Shown: positions 20,953-30,634 of the stretch, in pieces
Layout of the letters: the number at the start of each line of letters is the position of its first letter
How positions within the stretch are numbered: the stretch's first letter is position 1
From: Kofleriaceae bacterium
Lineage (GTDB): Bacteria > Myxococcota_A > Polyangia > Haliangiales > Haliangiaceae
Reading direction: 5' to 3'
Length of the DNA: 64,000 nt
Assembly (NCBI GenBank): GCA_020633495.1
Contig: JACKDR010000023.1
Location: forward strand, 75,918 to 139,917
Program-made: the position numbers and the translations under genes
Notes under the pieces: model-generated
What the model was told of the DNA's origin: nothing
The model's input: only the letters and a program-made list of their open reading frames with translations
Databases searched by the model: none

Positions 20953-21834
20953 ATGGCCACGCCCACGCTCCCCGCCGCCGCCCGGGCGCCCCGCGCCCGC
21001 GCGCTGATCCTGCCCACGTGCGTGCTCGGCGCCGCGCTGGCCGCCGGCTGCGGCGACGACCCGCCGCCGGTCGATGGCGAGGTGCTGTCGTGCGACGCGC
21101 CGACCACCACCACGTACCGGGTCACCGCCGTCGAGCTGCCCGTCGACACGACCGAGGTCCGCGACATCGGCGTCGACCTCGACGGCGACGGCCGTGTCGA
21201 CAACGCGACCGGCAGCATCTTCGCCACCGTGCTCGACGTCTACGCCGACCGCCCCCTGCTGCAGCAGTGGCAGGCGCAGCTGGCGCCGCGCCTGGCCGGC
21301 CGGATGGACTGGTCGATCCGGATCGACCGCTGCCCCGACGACGGCGCGCACGCCTGGTTGATCGACGGCCGCGACCCCGGCGTCGTCGCCGCGATGTCGC
21401 CGGCCACCGGCACGTTCGACGCCGCCGGGCTGACGGTCGACGGCGGCGACGCGATCGTGCCGATCGGCGCCCTCGCCGACTTCACCGGCGGCGCCGACGA
21501 CGGCTGGCACCCGGCCAGCCACGCCTCGCTGGCGCTCGAGGTCGACGGCGACCTCACGATGAGCGGCCTGGTCGCGGCGGCGATCGGCCCCGGCTACGAG
21601 CTGCCGATCGCGGAGGCGTTCGCCGGCTTCGTGCAGGACCTCTACGACAACGGCGAGACCGCGTGGGGCCAGGACGTCGACACCGACGGCGATGGTCAGA
21701 TCACGGTCGACGAGATGCTGGCCGACCAGGTCTTCCAGATCATGATGACCCCCGACCTCGACCTCGACGACGACGGCACCGACGAGTCGCTGTCGCTGGG
21801 CGCGACGCTCCACGTCACCCGCGTCGCGCCGTGA
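20953..21834 (+). CDS. Lipoprotein with EF-hand-like loop, paralogue 2
   Basis: 293 aa, tandem paralogue of the gene at 19979. Signal peptide with lipobox AALAAGC. The same ordered blocks are seen: CDAPTTTTYRVTAVELPVDT, VDLDGDGRVDNATG, DRPLLQQWQAQLAPRLAG, WSIRIDRCP, VQDLYDNGETAWGQDVDTDG and a final EF-hand-like loop. Identity is roughly 60% by eye. ATG at 20953. The pair probably arose by tandem duplication. Confidence 0.75.
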   Translation: MATPTLPAAARAPRARALILPTCVLGAALAAGCGDDPPPVDGEVLSCDAPTTTTYRVTAVELPVDTTEVRDIGVDLDGDGRVDNATGSIFATVLDVYADRPLLQQWQAQLAPRLAGRMDWSIRIDRCPDDGAHAWLIDGRDPGVVAAMSPATGTFDAAGLTVDGGDAIVPIGALADFTGGADDGWHPASHASLALEVDGDLTMSGLVAAAIGPGYELPIAEAFAGFVQDLYDNGETAWGQDVDTDGDGQITVDEMLADQVFQIMMTPDLDLDDDGTDESLSLGATLHVTRVAP

Positions 21835-21867
21835 CCGGCGGGCGGTGGCGCGGCGCCAACGCCCGCG

Positions 21868-22506
21868 CTACTTCACCGTGCTGAACACCATCGGGTACTC
21901 GACCTCGGTGGTGGTGTCGGCGTGCGGGAACTGCCAGCGGCTCGCGACCGTGCGCGCGCACGCGGCGAACTTCGCGGGCGCGTCGCCGAGGATCGACACC
22001 GACGCGACGTCGCCCTCGGCGCGGATCGTGAACGCCAGGGCGACGGTCATCGCGTCGCGCTGCGCCGCCGGCACCCGGGCCCAGCAGTACTGCAGCTCGC
22101 CGGCGTGGGCGCGGATCGTGTCGTTGACCTCGGTCTCGGTCAGCGTCTTCAGCTCGATCACCGGCGCGGCGTCGCCGCTGGGCGCCGCCGACAGCCGCTC
22201 GCGGGTCAGGTCGAACGCCTGGGCGCGAGCCATCGCGTCGGCGGCGCGCTCCTCGACGACCGTGTCGTCGAGCGCGACCGCGGGCTCGGCGGGCGCCGCG
22301 CCCGGGCGGGCGACGTCGACGAAGCCGATGCCGAGCTGATCACAGATGCTGCGCGGCGCCTCGGTCGGCGCCTCGGCCTTGGCGGCCTTCTGGGCCTTCT
22401 TGCCCTTCGCCCCGTGGGCCTTCTGGGCCTTCTTGCCGGCCAGCGCGGGGCTGGCGGTGACGGCGATGGTGGCGACAGCGAGCAGTGCGGTTCCGGCGAG
22501 CTTCAT
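21868..22506 (-). CDS. AgmX/PglI C-terminal-domain-type secreted protein
   Basis: 212 aa. Sec signal peptide (MKLAGTALLAVATIAVTASP, ALA cleavage), then a Lys/Ala-rich linker (KKAQKAHGAKGKKAQKAAK). The C-terminal ~90 residues (TETEVNDTIRAHAGELQYCW, then GDVASVSILGD and FAACARTVASRWQFP) fit the AgmX/PglI C-terminal module, a TonB-C-like domain with a conserved Cys pair, common in myxobacterial motility and envelope proteins. GGGAGGATC about 7 bases before ATG 22506 is a strong ribosome site. Single gene, convergent with the EF-hand lipoproteins. Confidence 0.75.
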   Translation of the reverse strand: MKLAGTALLAVATIAVTASPALAGKKAQKAHGAKGKKAQKAAKAEAPTEAPRSICDQLGIGFVDVARPGAAPAEPAVALDDTVVEERAADAMARAQAFDLTRERLSAAPSGDAAPVIELKTLTETEVNDTIRAHAGELQYCWARVPAAQRDAMTVALAFTIRAEGDVASVSILGDAPAKFAACARTVASRWQFPHADTTTEVEYPMVFSTVK

Positions 22507-22750
22507 GGCGATCCTCCCTGCGGGGGCATAGAGCACCCGCCGTGCCACCCGGCGGCGCGCACGGTTCCGCGGGCTTGGCGCCGCGCTGGGGACAGCCGTT
22601 GCCGGGGTCAACCGTGCCCGCACCGGCGGATCGAGCTGCCAGCTGGTGTCAGTCGATCCCAGCCGGCGGCGCCGACGTCGGCGCCCGCCACGCCCACTGC
22701 GCGGCCGCCGGAGGCAGCCACACCGGCCCGGCGGCGGCATACTCCCCGCG

Positions 22751-23170
22751 ATGACCGTCCGCTACCACCGCCTCTGGGGCCCGCTGTTCCTCGCCATCGC
22801 CGCGGGCAACGGCGTCCTGTTCACCCAGGTCGGCAACGTCATGTTCCTGGTCCTCGCCGGCCTGATCGGCGTGGTCGGCGTGCTCTACCTGGTGCGCCCG
22901 CTGCTCGTCATCGAGGACGGTCACATCGACGTCAAGGGGCTGGGCGGCGGCACCCGGCGCCGCTTCGCCTACGGCGACCTCGCCGAGCTCCAGGTCGAGC
23001 CCGGCGCGATCGTGGTCGGCCGCGGCGACAACCGGGTCCGCCTCGGCATCTCGCGGGTCTTCGTCCACGCCGGCGACCTGCGCCGCCTGGCCGGCGCGGT
23101 CCGCGACGCCCGGGCCGCGGCGGTCGCGGCTCGCGATGCCGCCGGCACCGACGCCGACGCCGCCGACTGA
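22751..23170 (+). CDS. Small two-helix membrane protein (PH-like)
   Basis: 139 aa. Two hydrophobic segments (residues about 8-25 and 28-47: FLAIAAGNGVLF and FLVLAGLIGVVGVLYLV) precede a short soluble domain with alternating strands (LVIEDGHIDVKGL, FAYGDLAELQVEPGAIVVGR, VRLGISRVFVHAGDL) that reads like a bacterial PH/PH-like module on the cytoplasmic face. ATG at 22751. It stands alone between divergent and convergent neighbours. Function unknown; the PH-like reading is inference. Confidence 0.65.
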   Translation: MTVRYHRLWGPLFLAIAAGNGVLFTQVGNVMFLVLAGLIGVVGVLYLVRPLLVIEDGHIDVKGLGGGTRRRFAYGDLAELQVEPGAIVVGRGDNRVRLGISRVFVHAGDLRRLAGAVRDARAAAVAARDAAGTDADAAD

Positions 23171-23190
23171 GCCGCGCGCCGCGCGCGCGG

Positions 23191-25446
23191 CTACATCGCG
23201 GCCGTGTTCACGTACGGCGCGTAGGTGCGGCACTGCTGGCCGCGCAGCGACGGGCACGGCGGCAGCGCGCTGGGCGCGACCACGTCCGGCTGCACCGGCA
23301 GCACCACGCTCGACGGGTGGTCGACGTCGTGGCCGATCTCGTAGGTGACGGGGCCGGAGAACTCCTTGAGCTTGAAGAACCACTCGGCGCGGCTGTCGCC
23401 CGGGGTGTCGACGCTGACCCGGATCCGCGACCCGGCGCGGAACACGTGCTGGAAGCCGGCGGTGCCGACCCGGACCTGGGTCCAGGTGCCCGGGACCAGG
23501 GGCGCGGCCTGGGCCTCCATGAAGGTCGGCGCCGGCCACAGCTCGGTGGCGTCGTCGCCGCTGCCGCTGAGGCTGGCGCGGACCCAGCCCGACTGGACGT
23601 ACATCTCCTGGCCGTCGGGGCGGATCTCGGTGAGGTTGACCTCGAGGTCGGCGTCGTCGACCGGCGAGCGCAGCCACAGGTCGACGCTGGCGGTGCCGAA
23701 CATGACCTGGTCCTCGGTCAGCGGCGCGCTCTCGAACACCACCGCCGACCCGGCCGCGGGCTGCGCCCAGTCGTAGTCGGGCAAGAGGTCCCAGACGTCG
23801 CCGCCGGGCGCCAGGATGCTGACGTAGCCGGCGTCGGGGTCGAGCGCGTAGGTGAACGCCGGCGCGGTCTCGGTCGGCGCGTCGGCGGCGAGCGAGCCGT
23901 CGGGCTGGGCGTACAACCGCACCGCCTCGGTGGCCGGCGGCGGCCACGCCGTGAACGACTGCTCGAAGGTCGGCAGCGGCTCGCCGATCGTCGGGCCGCC
24001 GGCGCCGCTCTCGAACAGCGCCCGCAGCGGCGGCTCGGCCTTCCAGGCCGCGATCGCCTCGTCGACGGTGGCGTAGTCGCTGAAGCGGCTCTCGTTGAGG
24101 TCGAGATCGCTGGCGTGGAACACCGAGTCGTAGAGCTGCGGCGCCAGGAACGTGCGCAGCGGCGGATCGACCGGGACGCGGTCGGCGACGAACAGCTCGA
24201 GGAAGGTCAGCCACTCGCGCAGGACCTCGGGCTGGAAGGCGTCGACGTGGACGCCGTTGTAGACGGTCATGCGCAGCGCCGGCGACGACGTGAACTTGTC
24301 GAGCAGCGAGAAGAAGTACGGCCCGGTCTGCTCGTCCTGCCAGGCGCAGGCCAGGAACACCGGGACGTCGATCTTGTCGACGAAGGTGGCCGGGTTGTAC
24401 TGGTCGTGCTCCTCGGGGACGTAGTAGGTGACCTGGCGGGCCTGCTCGACGTTGTCGACGTACTGCAGGTGCAGCAGCTGGTTGTCCTCGCACTGGGCGT
24501 CGCCGGCGTCGACCTGGGCCTGCTCCCAGCCCTGGCCGTACGGCTTGGCCTTGTCGATGACGTTGGTGATCCACGTGGTCGCGAAGCCGTCGTTGAGGAT
24601 GCCGCCGGGCAGCATCGTCGTGTTGGCGCTGCCGATCACCGACAGCGGCGCGATCGCCGCCAGGTGCGGCGGCCGCGTCGACGCCACGAACATCTGGGTG
24701 ATGCCCGGGTACGACAGGCCGACCATGCCGACCTTGCCGTGCATGACCCACGGCTGGGCCGCGACGGTCTCGATCACGTCGTAGCCGTCGAGCAGCTGCA
24801 TGGTCTCGAAGAAGTCGAACGCGCCGCCCGAGCAGCCGGTGCCGCGGATGTTGACGTTGACCGTGGCGTAGCCGAACAGCGCCGCGATCAGGCCGGACGG
24901 ATCGTTGGGGGCGTCGCAGATCGCGGGCTCGACGTCGCACAGGCCGCTGAGGCTGGCGTCGAGCGGCTCGCCCGGCTTCGACGGGTCGTAGCCGGAGTAG
25001 GTGACGACCGTCGGGTACGGCGGGTCGCCGGCCGGGAACGTGACGTAGGCCGACAGCGTCGTGCCGTCGCGGGTCGTGATGTAGTGGAAGCCGGCGTCGA
25101 GGGTCTGGCCGTCGTAGAACGACTGCGGCGGCTGGCTCGACGCCACCGACATGACCTCGAACGGGCCGGTGGTCAGCGCCGGCGTCGCGGTCGTGGTGCG
25201 GACGTGGTAGCCCGCGCCCGCCGGCACCTTGCGGAACATCAGGCTGCCCAGCTCGTCGGTGGTCCCGACCTGGACCTGGGCGCCGGAGGCGTCGACGACC
25301 TCGAGCTCGGTGGCCGGCGGCGCGTGCGTGACGTGCAGCTGCTCGACGCTGGCGCGGACCTGGAACGGCGGCGGGTCGTCGCTGCCACAGGCAGCGAGGG
25401 CGATCACGAGACAGAGGGGCACCCAGGCCCGAAGGACGCGTGGCAT
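23191..25446 (-). CDS. CocE/NonD-family S15 peptidase-type hydrolase, lipoprotein
   Basis: 751 aa secreted lipoprotein (signal ends ALAAC, Cys 20). The central domain is an S15/CocE alpha/beta hydrolase: VNVNIRGTGCSGGAFDFFE, catalytic serine in GMVGLSYPGITQ, Asp in the ACAWQDEQTGPY region and His in VYNGVHVDAF. The C-terminal half is the X-Pro dipeptidyl-peptidase-type jelly roll (DLEVNLTEIRPDG, GSRIRVSVDTPGDS). A short beta domain lies between the lipobox and the hydrolase. Family members cleave X-Pro peptides or ester/amide bonds; the substrate cannot be told. ATG at 25446. Confidence 0.85.
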   Translation of the reverse strand: MPRVLRAWVPLCLVIALAACGSDDPPPFQVRASVEQLHVTHAPPATELEVVDASGAQVQVGTTDELGSLMFRKVPAGAGYHVRTTTATPALTTGPFEVMSVASSQPPQSFYDGQTLDAGFHYITTRDGTTLSAYVTFPAGDPPYPTVVTYSGYDPSKPGEPLDASLSGLCDVEPAICDAPNDPSGLIAALFGYATVNVNIRGTGCSGGAFDFFETMQLLDGYDVIETVAAQPWVMHGKVGMVGLSYPGITQMFVASTRPPHLAAIAPLSVIGSANTTMLPGGILNDGFATTWITNVIDKAKPYGQGWEQAQVDAGDAQCEDNQLLHLQYVDNVEQARQVTYYVPEEHDQYNPATFVDKIDVPVFLACAWQDEQTGPYFFSLLDKFTSSPALRMTVYNGVHVDAFQPEVLREWLTFLELFVADRVPVDPPLRTFLAPQLYDSVFHASDLDLNESRFSDYATVDEAIAAWKAEPPLRALFESGAGGPTIGEPLPTFEQSFTAWPPPATEAVRLYAQPDGSLAADAPTETAPAFTYALDPDAGYVSILAPGGDVWDLLPDYDWAQPAAGSAVVFESAPLTEDQVMFGTASVDLWLRSPVDDADLEVNLTEIRPDGQEMYVQSGWVRASLSGSGDDATELWPAPTFMEAQAAPLVPGTWTQVRVGTAGFQHVFRAGSRIRVSVDTPGDSRAEWFFKLKEFSGPVTYEIGHDVDHPSSVVLPVQPDVVAPSALPPCPSLRGQQCRTYAPYVNTAAM

Positions 25447-25500
25447 CGCGGCAGCATACTCTTCCGGACGCCAACACCGAGGCCCGTTCGTCGCCATCCC

Positions 25501-25530
25501 GGGCCGATCCGGGCCGATCCGGGCCGATCC
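25501..25530. repeat. Three tandem 10-base repeats
   Basis: GGGCCGATCC three times in a row, in the intergenic gap between the S15 lipoprotein start and the end of the sigma54 activator. A fourth imperfect unit follows. No function is apparent; it could be a binding array or slippage product. Confidence 0.7.
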
Positions 25531-25662
25531 GGCCCGGCCGCGGGCCCCACCGGGGCGGCGGCCGGGCCTGGTGCGACGCCGGTCACGCGACACCGGTCCG
25601 CGTCCCGGGGCCCGGCCCGGCCGCCGCCCCGCCGCCGCCGTGGGGGACCGCCCGGCGGCCGG

Positions 25663-27012
<1,350 letters not shown>

Positions 27013-27239
27013 CACGCCTCCTCCCTTTCCGCGGCGGCTATCGTCCCGGCCGGACGCCGGTTGCGCGATTTCTCGCCGTCCGCGGCACGGTCCAGGAGCA
27101 CGGACCGGACCAGGACCAAGGCCGCGAGATCACGCGCGCGCCGTCCGGGGACCGGCCGAGCGTCCCGGACGCTCCCGGACACTCCCGGACGCCGGCGCGC
27201 CGGGTCCGGGCACCGGACACTCGATCACGTCCGCGATCG

Positions 27240-27998
27240 CTACCGCGACCGCACGAACACGACCACGCACGACACGATCACCATGCCGATCACGATCCAC
27301 CGGATCAGGCCCTGGCCGCGCCGCATCGCCAGGTGCGCGCCGATCCACGCCCCGACCACCGCGCCGACCGTCATCGCGACCGCCGCCGCCCACGCGACCT
27401 TGCCGCGGGCCGCGAACACCGCGACCGTCACGACGATGTACGCCAGCATGACCACGGCCTTGAGCGCGTTGGCCCGCACCAGGTCGTAGCGCAGCGCCCC
27501 GCCCAGCAGGGCCAGGATCAGGAAGCCGGCGCCGGCCTGCAGGATGCCGCCGTAGAACCCGGTCGCCAGGGTCAAGAGCATCGCCAGCGGCCGCCCCATG
27601 ACCCGCCGCGGCTCGGTGCCGGGCGGCGGCGCCAGCGCCCCCGGCGACAGCAGCATGCCCAGCGCCATGACGATCATCGTGCCCAGCAGCAGCGGCTGGA
27701 ACACCCGGTTGGGCACCAGCGTCGCCGCGAACGAGCCGGCCAGCGCGCCGACGATCATCAGCGGCGCGACGTCGAGCGCCGGCCCGCGCTCGAGCCGGCC
27801 GGCCCGCGCGAAGGTCGCCGCCGAGGTCCCGCACTGCGCGAAGATCGGCAGCCGCGAGGTGCCGTTGGCGACGTCGGCGGGCAGCCCGGCGAGCATCAGC
27901 GTCGGCACCATCACCATCGAGCCGCCGCCGGCCAGCGTGTTGACGAAGCCGCCGATCAGGCCGGCGCCGCCGACCGCCGCGAGCCAGCCCGGGTGCAC
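27240..27998 (-). CDS. TSUP family (TauE/SafE) membrane transporter
   Basis: 252 aa integral membrane protein with about 7-8 hydrophobic segments. The N-terminal block GGFVNTLAGGGSMVMVPTLM is the TSUP/TauE signature, and GFYGGILQAGAGFLILALL is its second inverted-repeat copy. The family exports or imports sulfite, sulfoacetate, or other small organosulfur anions; the substrate here is unknown. GTG start at 27998 overlaps the stop of the upstream GH1 gene by one base (TAGTG), indicating translational coupling. Confidence 0.88.
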   Translation of the reverse strand: MHPGWLAAVGGAGLIGGFVNTLAGGGSMVMVPTLMLAGLPADVANGTSRLPIFAQCGTSAATFARAGRLERGPALDVAPLMIVGALAGSFAATLVPNRVFQPLLLGTMIVMALGMLLSPGALAPPPGTEPRRVMGRPLAMLLTLATGFYGGILQAGAGFLILALLGGALRYDLVRANALKAVVMLAYIVVTVAVFAARGKVAWAAAVAMTVGAVVGAWIGAHLAMRRGQGLIRWIVIGMVIVSCVVVFVRSR

Positions 27999-29620
27999 TA
28001 CTGCGGGATCCCGTCGCAGAACAGGACGTCGTCCGGCACCCCCGGCTCCGGCGTCATCGGCCCGGTGCCGCCGTACTGGACCCGCTGCGCCGCGGTCAGC
28101 GTGCGCGCCGACGCGATCTCGCCGAGCACGGTCGCGCCCTCGGTCGCGGTCCGCGAGTAGTCGCCGTAGTCGACGTGGTACAGGCCGAAGCGGGGCCCGA
28201 AGCCCTCGGCCCACTCGAAGTTGTCGTACAGGCTCCAGTGGTAGTAGCCGCGGACGTCGACGCCCTCGTCGCGGGCCTTGCCGATCTGCTCGAGGACGCG
28301 GACCACGTTCTCGGCGCGGCGGGCGCCGACCTCGGTGGCGATGCCGGCCTCGGTGACCACCAGCGGCAGCGACGGCCAGCGCTGCGAGAAGTCGACCAGG
28401 ATGTCGTGCAGGCCCTCGGGCCAGAACTCGTAGCCCATGGTCGGGACGCAGAACGTGGGGTCGGCGGGGTGCAGGCAGGCGCCGAGATCGAAGCCGCCGA
28501 AGCACGGCGCGATGCCGAGATCCGGGATCAGCGCGACCTGGCCGGTGACGCCGGCGCGGAAGTAGTACTGGACGCCGAGCCAGTCGAGGGTGTTGCGCCA
28601 GGTCGGCTGGTCCTCGTCGAGGGTGCCGTCGAGATCGGGGTCGAAGCCGCCCTGGGTCAGGGCGTCGGCGAACAGGTGGTGATAGACGTAGATCACGGTG
28701 TCGCGGGCGGCGACGTCGAGCGGGTCGTCGGAGGGCACGTGGTCGGCGGCGGCGACCCAGTCGGCGACCGACAGCGTCAGCCCGACCGCGGCGGCGACGC
28801 CGTCGCCGTCGGCGTCGGTGGTGTCGGCGGCCTTGATCGCGGCGTACATCGCGGCGTGCGCCGACAGGTAGTCGCGCACCACCGGGATGAAGTCGTCGTA
28901 GATGTCGAAGATGGTCATGCGGCCGGGCGGGAACGAGCCGATGCCGTACGACGCCAGCAGGTAGTTGACCGGCTCGTTGAGGGTGGCCCACTCGTCGACG
29001 CGGTCGCCGAAGCGCTCGGCGAGCAGCCCGGCGAACTCGGCCATCTCCTGGACCACCTGCGGCCCGCCGACGGGGTGGCCGAGGCCGCACAGGTTGGTGT
29101 CCGAGACCCCGTTGGTGCACGACGGATCGCGCGGATCGGCGACCCACACCGGGTTGGAGAAGTGGTGGATCGTGATCATCGGCCGGATGCCGGCGGCGAT
29201 CAGCGCGTCGAGCTGGTCGCTGTAGTGCTGCAGCGCGGCCTCGTCGATGACGTCGCGCTGCGGCTCGACCCGCGCCCACTCGATGCTGAACCGGTACGAG
29301 TCGAGGTGCATGTCGGACAGCAGGCCGACGTCCTCGATCGCCTTGGTGTAGCCCATCGCGGCGTCGCCGACGAAGGTGTCGTGGCCGAGGCCGCCGTCGG
29401 CCTCGGGCTGGGTGAAGACGTACCAGTCGGTGTTGACGTTGCCGTCCTCGATCTGGGTCGCCGCCGACGCCGCGCCGAAGCGGAAGCCGCCCTTGCCGGC
29501 GTCGCCGACCAGCGGCCCCATCGTGCCGAAGGGGACGTCGACCGGCGCCGGATCGGAGCCGCCGCAGGCCGCGAGGGAGGTGGCGACCGCGAGGCCGAGG
29601 AGGACGAACCGCGTGGGCAT
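27998..29620 (-). CDS. Family 1 glycosyl hydrolase (beta-glucosidase type), lipoprotein
   Basis: 540 aa, exported (signal ends SLAAC, Cys 19), unusual for GH1, which is mostly cytoplasmic. Catalytic acid/base Glu 216 in TLNEPVNY; nucleophile Glu 424 in VVTEAGIA (TEAG where TENG is usual). Other GH1 landmarks: FRFGAASAATQIEDG near the N-terminus, DSYRFSIEWARVEP, and YYHWSLYDNFEWAEGFGPRFGL for the aglycone/glycone site. Hydrolyses beta-glucosides or galactosides outside the cytoplasmic membrane. A DADGDG insertion near 270 resembles a calcium loop. ATG 29620; divergent from the SDR gene at 29675. Coupled to the TSUP gene downstream. Confidence 0.9.
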   Translation of the reverse strand: MPTRFVLLGLAVATSLAACGGSDPAPVDVPFGTMGPLVGDAGKGGFRFGAASAATQIEDGNVNTDWYVFTQPEADGGLGHDTFVGDAAMGYTKAIEDVGLLSDMHLDSYRFSIEWARVEPQRDVIDEAALQHYSDQLDALIAAGIRPMITIHHFSNPVWVADPRDPSCTNGVSDTNLCGLGHPVGGPQVVQEMAEFAGLLAERFGDRVDEWATLNEPVNYLLASYGIGSFPPGRMTIFDIYDDFIPVVRDYLSAHAAMYAAIKAADTTDADGDGVAAAVGLTLSVADWVAAADHVPSDDPLDVAARDTVIYVYHHLFADALTQGGFDPDLDGTLDEDQPTWRNTLDWLGVQYYFRAGVTGQVALIPDLGIAPCFGGFDLGACLHPADPTFCVPTMGYEFWPEGLHDILVDFSQRWPSLPLVVTEAGIATEVGARRAENVVRVLEQIGKARDEGVDVRGYYHWSLYDNFEWAEGFGPRFGLYHVDYGDYSRTATEGATVLGEIASARTLTAAQRVQYGGTGPMTPEPGVPDDVLFCDGIPQ

Positions 29621-29674
29621 GGCCGCATCCTGCCCGATTGCGGCGCCCCGCGTCATCTGCCAAGGTCGGCCCCG

Positions 29675-30538
29675 ATGAGCCTCCCCGACCAGACCGGCAA
29701 GTTCGCGATCGTCACCGGCGCCAACGCCGGCATCGGCAAGGTCACCGCGCTGGAGCTGGCCCGCGCCGGCGCCCAGGTGTGGCTGGCCTGCCGCTCGAAG
29801 GAGCGCACCCAGCCGGTCCTCGACGAGATCGAGCGCGCCACCGGGCGCGCGCCGGGGTTCCTGACCCTGGATCTGACCTCGCTGGCGTCGGTGCGCGCCG
29901 CCGCCGCGGCCTACCTGGCGCTGAAGCAGCCTCTGCACCTGCTGGTCAACAACGCCGGCCTGGCCGGCCAGCGCGGCCTGACCCAGGACGGCTTCGAGCT
30001 GACCTTCGGCGTCAACCACCTCGGCCACTTCCTGTTCACCCACCTCCTGCTCGACACGATCAAGGAGTCGGCGCCGGCGCGCATCGTCAACGTCGCGTCG
30101 GCGTCGCACTACCAGGCCAAGAAGGGCATCCCGTGGGACCGGCTGCGCCAGCGCACCCGCGGCATCACCGCGATGGACGAGTACGCGGTGTCCAAGCTGG
30201 CCAACGTCCTGTTCACCCGCGAGCTGGCGCGCCGCCTCTACGGCACCGGCGTCACCACCTACGCGCTCCACCCCGGCGTCATCGCCTCCGAGATCTGGCG
30301 CAAGGTGCCGTGGCCGATCCGGCCGGTGATGCGGTCGTTCATGAAGAGCACCGAGGAGGGCGCGCAGACCTCGCTGTACTGCGCGACCGCCCCCGAGCTG
30401 GCCGAGCACAGCGGCCGCTACTACGACGACCGCAAGGAGAAGCGGCCCAGCCGGGTCGCCCTCGACGACGCCCTCGCCGCCGAGCTGTGGGACCGCAGCC
30501 TCGAGATGTGCGGCCTGACCGGGCGCGCCGCGGCCTGA
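29675..30538 (+). CDS. Short-chain dehydrogenase/reductase (retinol dehydrogenase-like)
   Basis: 287 aa cytoplasmic NAD(P)-dependent oxidoreductase. Rossmann TGANAGIG (14-21), NNAG (92-95), catalytic Ser in VNVASASHY (about 142-144) and YAVSK (Tyr 170, Lys 174). The length, the VNHLGHFLFTHLLLD block and the overall layout match the RDH/WWOX-like atypical-long SDR group acting on lipophilic alcohols or ketones. ATG 29675. It is divergent from the exported GH1 gene, with 54 bases between the starts, and stands alone. Confidence 0.9.
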   Translation: MSLPDQTGKFAIVTGANAGIGKVTALELARAGAQVWLACRSKERTQPVLDEIERATGRAPGFLTLDLTSLASVRAAAAAYLALKQPLHLLVNNAGLAGQRGLTQDGFELTFGVNHLGHFLFTHLLLDTIKESAPARIVNVASASHYQAKKGIPWDRLRQRTRGITAMDEYAVSKLANVLFTRELARRLYGTGVTTYALHPGVIASEIWRKVPWPIRPVMRSFMKSTEEGAQTSLYCATAPELAEHSGRYYDDRKEKRPSRVALDDALAAELWDRSLEMCGLTGRAAA

Positions 30539-30634
30539 GCCCGGCTGCCCGCTGGTCCGACCGCGAAGCTGCGCCGCTCGCCGCGTGATCCGCGCCTGGT
30601 ATCCCACCGGGCGCGGCGCGATACCATCGGCGCG

